From the NCBI GenBank assembly GCA_035551935.1, contig DASZMJ010000666.1, forward strand, positions 1 through 19,394: DNA of 19,394 nucleotides. Direction: 5' to 3'. The DNA is from DASZMJ01 sp035551935 (lineage in GTDB: Bacteria > Planctomycetota > Planctomycetia > Isosphaerales > Isosphaeraceae). Shown here piece after piece: positions 16,313 through 19,394 of the stretch. How positions within the stretch are numbered: position 1 is the first letter of the stretch; each line of letters starts with the position of its first letter. A program made the position numbers and the translations under genes. The notes under the pieces are model-generated. The model did not search any database, was not told the origin of the DNA, and saw only the letters and a program-made list of their open reading frames with translations.

Positions 16313-16347
16313 TAGGTCCTCGGCGTCTGCTGTTCCGCCACGCCGGC
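16313..16347 (-). pseudogene. tRNA-Leu 5'-half remnant (candidate attachment site)
   Basis: These 35 nt match the first 35 nt of the complete tRNA-Leu at 5989-6023, in the same orientation with two differences, and one further base agrees beyond the 5' end. The match covers the acceptor 5' strand, D-arm and anticodon stem 5' side and stops in the anticodon loop; no variable arm, T-arm or acceptor 3' strand follows. The loop would read UAG instead of UAA, but position 33 is C rather than the invariant U and the anticodon stem cannot close. It is not a functional tRNA. Confidence 0.8.
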
Positions 16348-16390
16348 GCGGAGGTCAATGGAGTGCAAGGCGGCGCGGTTTGCGAGGCCA

Positions 16391-16472
16391 AGGGGGGCGG
16401 TCGGGGGCTTGTGCGGCGGGGGAGGGGGTGTTACAGGGAGGGCGGGGATCGGGGCCGAAGGGGGGCGCGGAG
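16391..16472 (+). other. G-tract-rich leader upstream of the GH5 gene
   Basis: Within about 80 nt of the coding strand there are roughly nine runs of three to six guanines, spaced by a few bases to about a dozen, ending at the GH5 start codon. This could fold as a DNA or RNA G-quadruplex and influence translation. It also leaves only a weak GGAG immediately before the ATG. Base composition alone could produce it in so GC-rich a genome. Confidence 0.4.
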
Positions 16473-17594
16473 ATGATCGGGCGGAGGGAGTTCCTGGCGG
16501 GTCTGGCGGGCGCGGCCGGTTGGGCGTCGGGATTGGCAGGGGCGGCCGTCGAGGTGACGCGGCGGAACGACGCGGGCAAGGGGCCGAGGCGGGGGGTGTC
16601 GCTGGCGGGGGCGGAGTTCGGCACGGGGGCGTCGTTCTGCAACGAGGACCCGGGGAAATTCGGCAAGGATTATACGTATAATTCCGAACGTACCGTCGCC
16701 TACTTCGCCGACCTGGGGATCACGCCGCTGCGCGTCCCGTTCCGCTGGGAACGGATCCAGCCGAGGCTCGGCGAGGCGCTCGACGGGGCCGAATTGGGAC
16801 GGCTGGGGCAGGTCGTCGGTCGGGCGAAGACGCACGGGGCGACGGTCATCCTCGACGTCCACAACTTCGGCCGCTATCGCCTCCGGCGCGGCGGGAAGAT
16901 CGTCGAGGCGGTGATCGACGGCAAGGTCGGCGACGAGGTCCCCGTCACGCGCGACCACTTCGCCGACCTCTGGCGGCGGCTCTCGGCCGCCTTCCGCGAC
17001 GAGCCGGCGGTCGAGGCGTACGCGCTCATGAACGAGCCGCACGACATGGGACGCTCGGACTGGAAGGCCATCAGCCGCGCGGCCGTCGCCGCCGTGCGCG
17101 CGGAGGGGGATCAAAAGCTCGTCGTCGTCCCGGGCGAGAGCTGGTCGAACTCCGACAAATTCGTCCGGGTCAACGGCCCGACCCCCTGGGTCGAGGACCC
17201 GTCGGGCCGCGTCGCGTACGAGGCGCACTGCTACTTCGACGCCGATTTCAGCGGCCAGTACAAGCATTCGTATGATGAAGAACTGGCGAAAGACAAGGAC
17301 CTCGATCGCCGGGGTGTGCGGCGGCTCGTCGAGTTCGCCGGCTGGTGCGCCGTCAACGGCGTGAGCGGGTTCCTCGGCGAGTTCGGCGTCCCGGGCAACG
17401 ACCCGCGCTGGCTCCGGGTGCTCGGGCCGTTCCTCGACGCCCTCGATCGCATCGGCATGGACTCGTGCTACTGGGCCGCGGGCGACTGGTGGCCGAAGTC
17501 CGACCTCCTCTCGATCCAGCCCCGCGACGACTTCCGACGTCCCGCGCCCCAGGTCGAGGCGATCCGTCGGCGCGGGGCGCGGCCGTCCTCGTGA
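16473..17594 (+). CDS. Tat-exported glycoside hydrolase family 5 (endoglucanase-like)
   Basis: A 373-aa secreted beta-glycosidase. A twin-arginine signal stands at the very N-terminus (MIGRREFLAGLAGAAG), with a likely cleavage after about residue 24, so it is exported folded. The GH5 barrel shows DVHNFGRY (H130), the acid/base in ALMNEPHD (N187, E188), AHCYFD (H252, Y254), the nucleophile in GFLGEFGVPG (E303), and the late aromatic YWAAGDWW (W334). Substrate is probably a beta-1,4-glucan or similar plant or microbial polysaccharide; the exact subfamily cannot be decided by eye. I chose the ATG at 16473 because it places the Tat motif at residue 4; the upstream open frame is G-rich, low-complexity sequence. 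It starts just beyond the tRNA fragment, outside the putative che element. Confidence 0.9.
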   Translation: MIGRREFLAGLAGAAGWASGLAGAAVEVTRRNDAGKGPRRGVSLAGAEFGTGASFCNEDPGKFGKDYTYNSERTVAYFADLGITPLRVPFRWERIQPRLGEALDGAELGRLGQVVGRAKTHGATVILDVHNFGRYRLRRGGKIVEAVIDGKVGDEVPVTRDHFADLWRRLSAAFRDEPAVEAYALMNEPHDMGRSDWKAISRAAVAAVRAEGDQKLVVVPGESWSNSDKFVRVNGPTPWVEDPSGRVAYEAHCYFDADFSGQYKHSYDEELAKDKDLDRRGVRRLVEFAGWCAVNGVSGFLGEFGVPGNDPRWLRVLGPFLDALDRIGMDSCYWAAGDWWPKSDLLSIQPRDDFRRPAPQVEAIRRRGARPSS

Positions 17595-17696
17595 GGGCCC
17601 CGGAGGGCGGGCTTGACCGCACGCGCCGCGTTATGCCACGCTTGCTCGGCGCGATCCATCGGGATGGGCCTCCGAAGTGGAGTTGAGGGACCGACG

Positions 17697-18878
17697 ATGT
17701 TCGACCTGGCGGCGACGCAAGCGGCCCTGCGCGAGTTCGGGCTGGACGGCTGGCTCCTGTACGACTTCCGCGGGAGCAACCCGCTGGCCCGGCGGGTGCT
17801 GGGGATCGACGACGGGGCGATGAACTCGCGGCGGTTCTTCTACTTCGTCCCCGCCTCGGGGGCGCCGCACAAGCTCGTCCACCGGATCGAGCCGAAGGCG
17901 CTCGACCACCTGCCGGGCGATAAGACGATCTACTTGCGCTGGCAAGAACTGGAGGCGGGCGTCGCGGCGATGGTCGCGGGCCGGGGGCGCGTGGCGATGG
18001 AGTACGCGCCGAGGAACGCGATCCCGTACATCGCGCGCGTCGACGCGGGCACCGTCGAGCTGGTGCGGTCGTGCCGGGTCGAGGTCGTGCCGTCCGGCGA
18101 CCTGATCCAGATGTTCGAGGCGACCTGGGACGACGACCAGTGGTGGATGCACCTCGAGGCCGAGCGGGGGACGACGTCGGCCTTCGACGTGGCCTGGAAA
18201 CTCATCGCCGACCGCACGCGCGACGGCGGCGCGATCGGCGAGGCCGAGGTGCAGGCGGCGATCATGGACCACTTCGCCCGCCTCGAGCTCGTGACGCACC
18301 ACCCGCCGATCGTCGGCGTCGGCCCGCACAGCGGCGACCCGCATTACGAGCCCGACCCCAGGGACGACACGCCGATCCGCCGCGGCGACTTCGTCCTCAT
18401 CGACCTCTGGGCCCGCGTCGACGACCCCCGCTCCGTCTACAGCGACCTGACCCGCGTCGGCTTCGTCGGCGCCGAGGTCCCCCAGAGATATGCCGACATC
18501 TTCGCGATCGTCGCCCGCGCCCGCGACGCGGCGATCGCCCTCTTGAAAGACGCCTTCGCCGCCGGTCGGTCGTTGCAAGGCTGGCAAGTCGACGATGCGG
18601 CGCGGAATGTCATCGACGAGGCCGGGTACGGCGAGGCGTTCGTGCACCGGACCGGCCACAGCATCGGCCGCGAGATCCACGGCAACGGCGCCAACATGGA
18701 CAACCTCGAGACCCGCGACGAGCGCCTCGTCCTCCCTCGCACCGGCTTCTCGATCGAGCCGGGCATCTACCTGCCCGAGTTCGGCGTCCGCAGCGAGGTC
18801 AACGCCTTCATCGCCGCCGACCGCACCGTCCACATCACCGGCGGCCTCCAGACCGAGGTGCTGGCTGTGTTGTCATGA
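17697..18878 (+). CDS. M24 family metallopeptidase (Xaa-Pro aminopeptidase-like)
   Basis: A 393-aa protein of the creatinase/aminopeptidase P fold. An N-terminal creatinase-like domain (about 1-150) precedes the pita-bread catalytic domain. The five metal ligands are visible: D236 (LIDLWAR), D250 (YSDLTR), H321 (HRTGHSIG), E354 (SIEPGIY) and E367 (VRSEVN). The HHPPIVGVGPHSGDPHY segment (201-217) supplies the usual active-site His. It would cleave the residue before proline at peptide N-termini in the cytoplasm; no signal peptide is seen. The ATG at 17697 starts the conserved domain and follows the GH5 stop by 102 nt on the same strand, but a functional link is not evident. Confidence 0.9.
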   Translation: MFDLAATQAALREFGLDGWLLYDFRGSNPLARRVLGIDDGAMNSRRFFYFVPASGAPHKLVHRIEPKALDHLPGDKTIYLRWQELEAGVAAMVAGRGRVAMEYAPRNAIPYIARVDAGTVELVRSCRVEVVPSGDLIQMFEATWDDDQWWMHLEAERGTTSAFDVAWKLIADRTRDGGAIGEAEVQAAIMDHFARLELVTHHPPIVGVGPHSGDPHYEPDPRDDTPIRRGDFVLIDLWARVDDPRSVYSDLTRVGFVGAEVPQRYADIFAIVARARDAAIALLKDAFAAGRSLQGWQVDDAARNVIDEAGYGEAFVHRTGHSIGREIHGNGANMDNLETRDERLVLPRTGFSIEPGIYLPEFGVRSEVNAFIAADRTVHITGGLQTEVLAVLS

Positions 18879-18880
18879 AG

Positions 18881-19003
18881 AGATTCGCCACAGAGAGCAC
18901 AGAGAGCACAGAGAAGAAAAGAAGAGAATTTATTAAAAAATGTTAATTCTCTTCTTTTCTTCTCTGTGCTCTCTGTGCTCTCTGTGTCCTCTGTGACGAA
19001 TCT
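18881..19003. terminator. 123-nt hairpin, bidirectional terminator
   Basis: Arm one (18881-18930) and arm two (18945-19003) are reverse complements over about 50 nt with one mismatch and one additional 9-nt unit in arm two, around a 14-nt AT-rich loop. The stem contains tandem AGCACAGAG-type 9-nt units, AGAAG purine tracts and an AATT at the tip. It lies between two convergent genes (the peptidase on plus, the DUF1080 remnant on minus) and begins 3 nt after the peptidase stop, so it likely terminates both. Its strong contrast in composition suggests a dispersed repeat family. Confidence 0.75.
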
Positions 19004-19014
19004 ATTCGTCTTTC

Positions 19015-19394
19015 TTACAGTGACTTGACCGAGACTTCCTTGAAGTAGACCTCGCTGCCCTTCTCGTTGCCGTGGTTCTGGAGGCCGATGTAGCCGGCGT
19101 GGGGGCGCGGGCCGCGCTCGGGCTCGTAGTCCTTGGTGCGGGGGGGACGGGGTCGGTGTCGGGGTTGAACGAGGTGACCTTCTCGCCGTTGACGGAGACC
19201 TCGATCCGGGGCCCCCTGAGGGTGATCTCCAGGGTGTTCCACTCGCCGACCTTGCCAGGGCCGCCGCATCAAGATAGCGATTTGGCGTAGCTTGCGGGGA
19301 GATCGCCGGCGTACAACCGAATCCTCCACAAGGCCCCGCACCGATCCCCGACGGACTCGATCATGCCCAGCGACGGACCCGCTGCCTTCCACCA
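19015..19394 (-). pseudogene. DUF1080 (3-keto-disaccharide hydrolase) gene, 3' part, disrupted and cut by the window edge
   Basis: The readable pieces are SLGMIESVGDRCGALWRI, then a TGA at 19269-19271, GKVGEWNTLEITLRG and IEVSVNGEKVTSFNPDTDPV in one frame. A run of seven C (plus-strand G, 19140-19146) then shifts to RTKDYEPERGPRPHAGYIGLQNHG and YFKEVSVKSL in another frame, ending in TAA at 19015. The pieces form the C-terminal beta-sandwich of DUF1080, a family abundant in planctomycetes and usually secreted. One base missing from the homopolymer explains the shift. The RLYAGDLPASYAKSLS-stop segment does not look like the family and may be an insertion or a garbled stretch. The start lies beyond the window. 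Confidence 0.7.

Larger units (their letters stand above)
5989..16347. mobile_element. Putative integrated element carrying the chemosensory operon, bounded by tRNA-Leu-derived direct repeats
   Basis: The tRNA-Leu 5' half (5989-6023) recurs in the same orientation at 16313-16347 with 33 of 35 positions identical. Between the copies lie an integrase remnant, next to the complete tRNA, and the complete che operon. Direct repeats of a tRNA segment with an integrase just inside one of them are the standard signature of an integrated element. Unusually, the duplicated part would be the 5' half up to the anticodon loop. The alternative is that the distal copy is an unrelated decayed tRNA gene. Confidence 0.4.

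Noticed and set aside
16256..16347. A second, complete tRNA-Leu gene
   Set aside because: Only the 5' half is present; no variable arm, T-loop or acceptor 3' strand follows, and the anticodon stem cannot pair.
18881..19003. CRISPR array
   Set aside because: The 9-nt units are contiguous and form one inverted repeat; there are no regular spacers or cas genes.

Overview
The window comes from a very GC-rich bacterium, most likely a planctomycete of the Isosphaeraceae type. This is inferred from the GC-saturated third codon positions, a Tat-exported GH5 glycosidase, a DUF1080 (3-keto-disaccharide hydrolase) remnant, a long CACAGAG-type hairpin terminator, and planctomycete-style che proteins. 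No rRNA or other species marker is present, so the assignment rests on gene content.

Left part (about 1-5,940): a genomic-island end, read left to right. It holds a helicase-less single-chain restriction-modification enzyme (type ISP/IIG-like: PD-(D/E)xK nuclease, N6-adenine methylase and specificity region), a small AlpA/MerR-like HTH protein, and a tyrosine integrase whose reading frame runs straight into and through tRNA-Leu(UAA). The tRNA is on the minus strand with its 3' end facing the integrase, so this is a classical element inserted at a tRNA 3' end. Its other end lies outside the window.

Middle part (about 5,989-16,347): on the other side of the same tRNA lies a second, broken integrase on the minus strand, followed by a compact eight-gene chemosensory operon, also on the minus strand. 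In transcription order it reads cheW - soluble receptor (GAF-PAS-GAF-HAMP-MCP) - cheR - cheA - cheC - cheD - cheY - cheB, with 4-nt overlaps or short gaps. Beyond its promoter end, 10.3 kb from the tRNA, there is a 35-nt, same-orientation copy of the tRNA-Leu 5' half (33 of 35 identical). The pattern of tRNA, integrase remnant, che operon and tRNA fragment suggests that the whole chemosensory operon is, or once was, an integrated element. cheA (a deletion of about 50 nt plus a frame change in its CheW-like domain) and cheW (a frameshift in a GCGCGC tract) are both disrupted as written. Either the system is decaying or the sequence has errors at GC-rich spots.

Right part (16,349-19,394): a G-tract-rich leader, a Tat-exported GH5 glycoside hydrolase and an M24 (Xaa-Pro) metallopeptidase on the plus strand. 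A 123-bp hairpin then serves as a shared terminator against a convergent, disrupted and truncated DUF1080 gene.

Functionally, the receptor would sense a cytoplasmic signal and drive CheA/CheW phosphorylation of CheY and CheB. CheR/CheB and CheD would adapt the receptor, and CheC would dephosphorylate CheY. No flagellar genes are in view, so motility control is not demonstrated.
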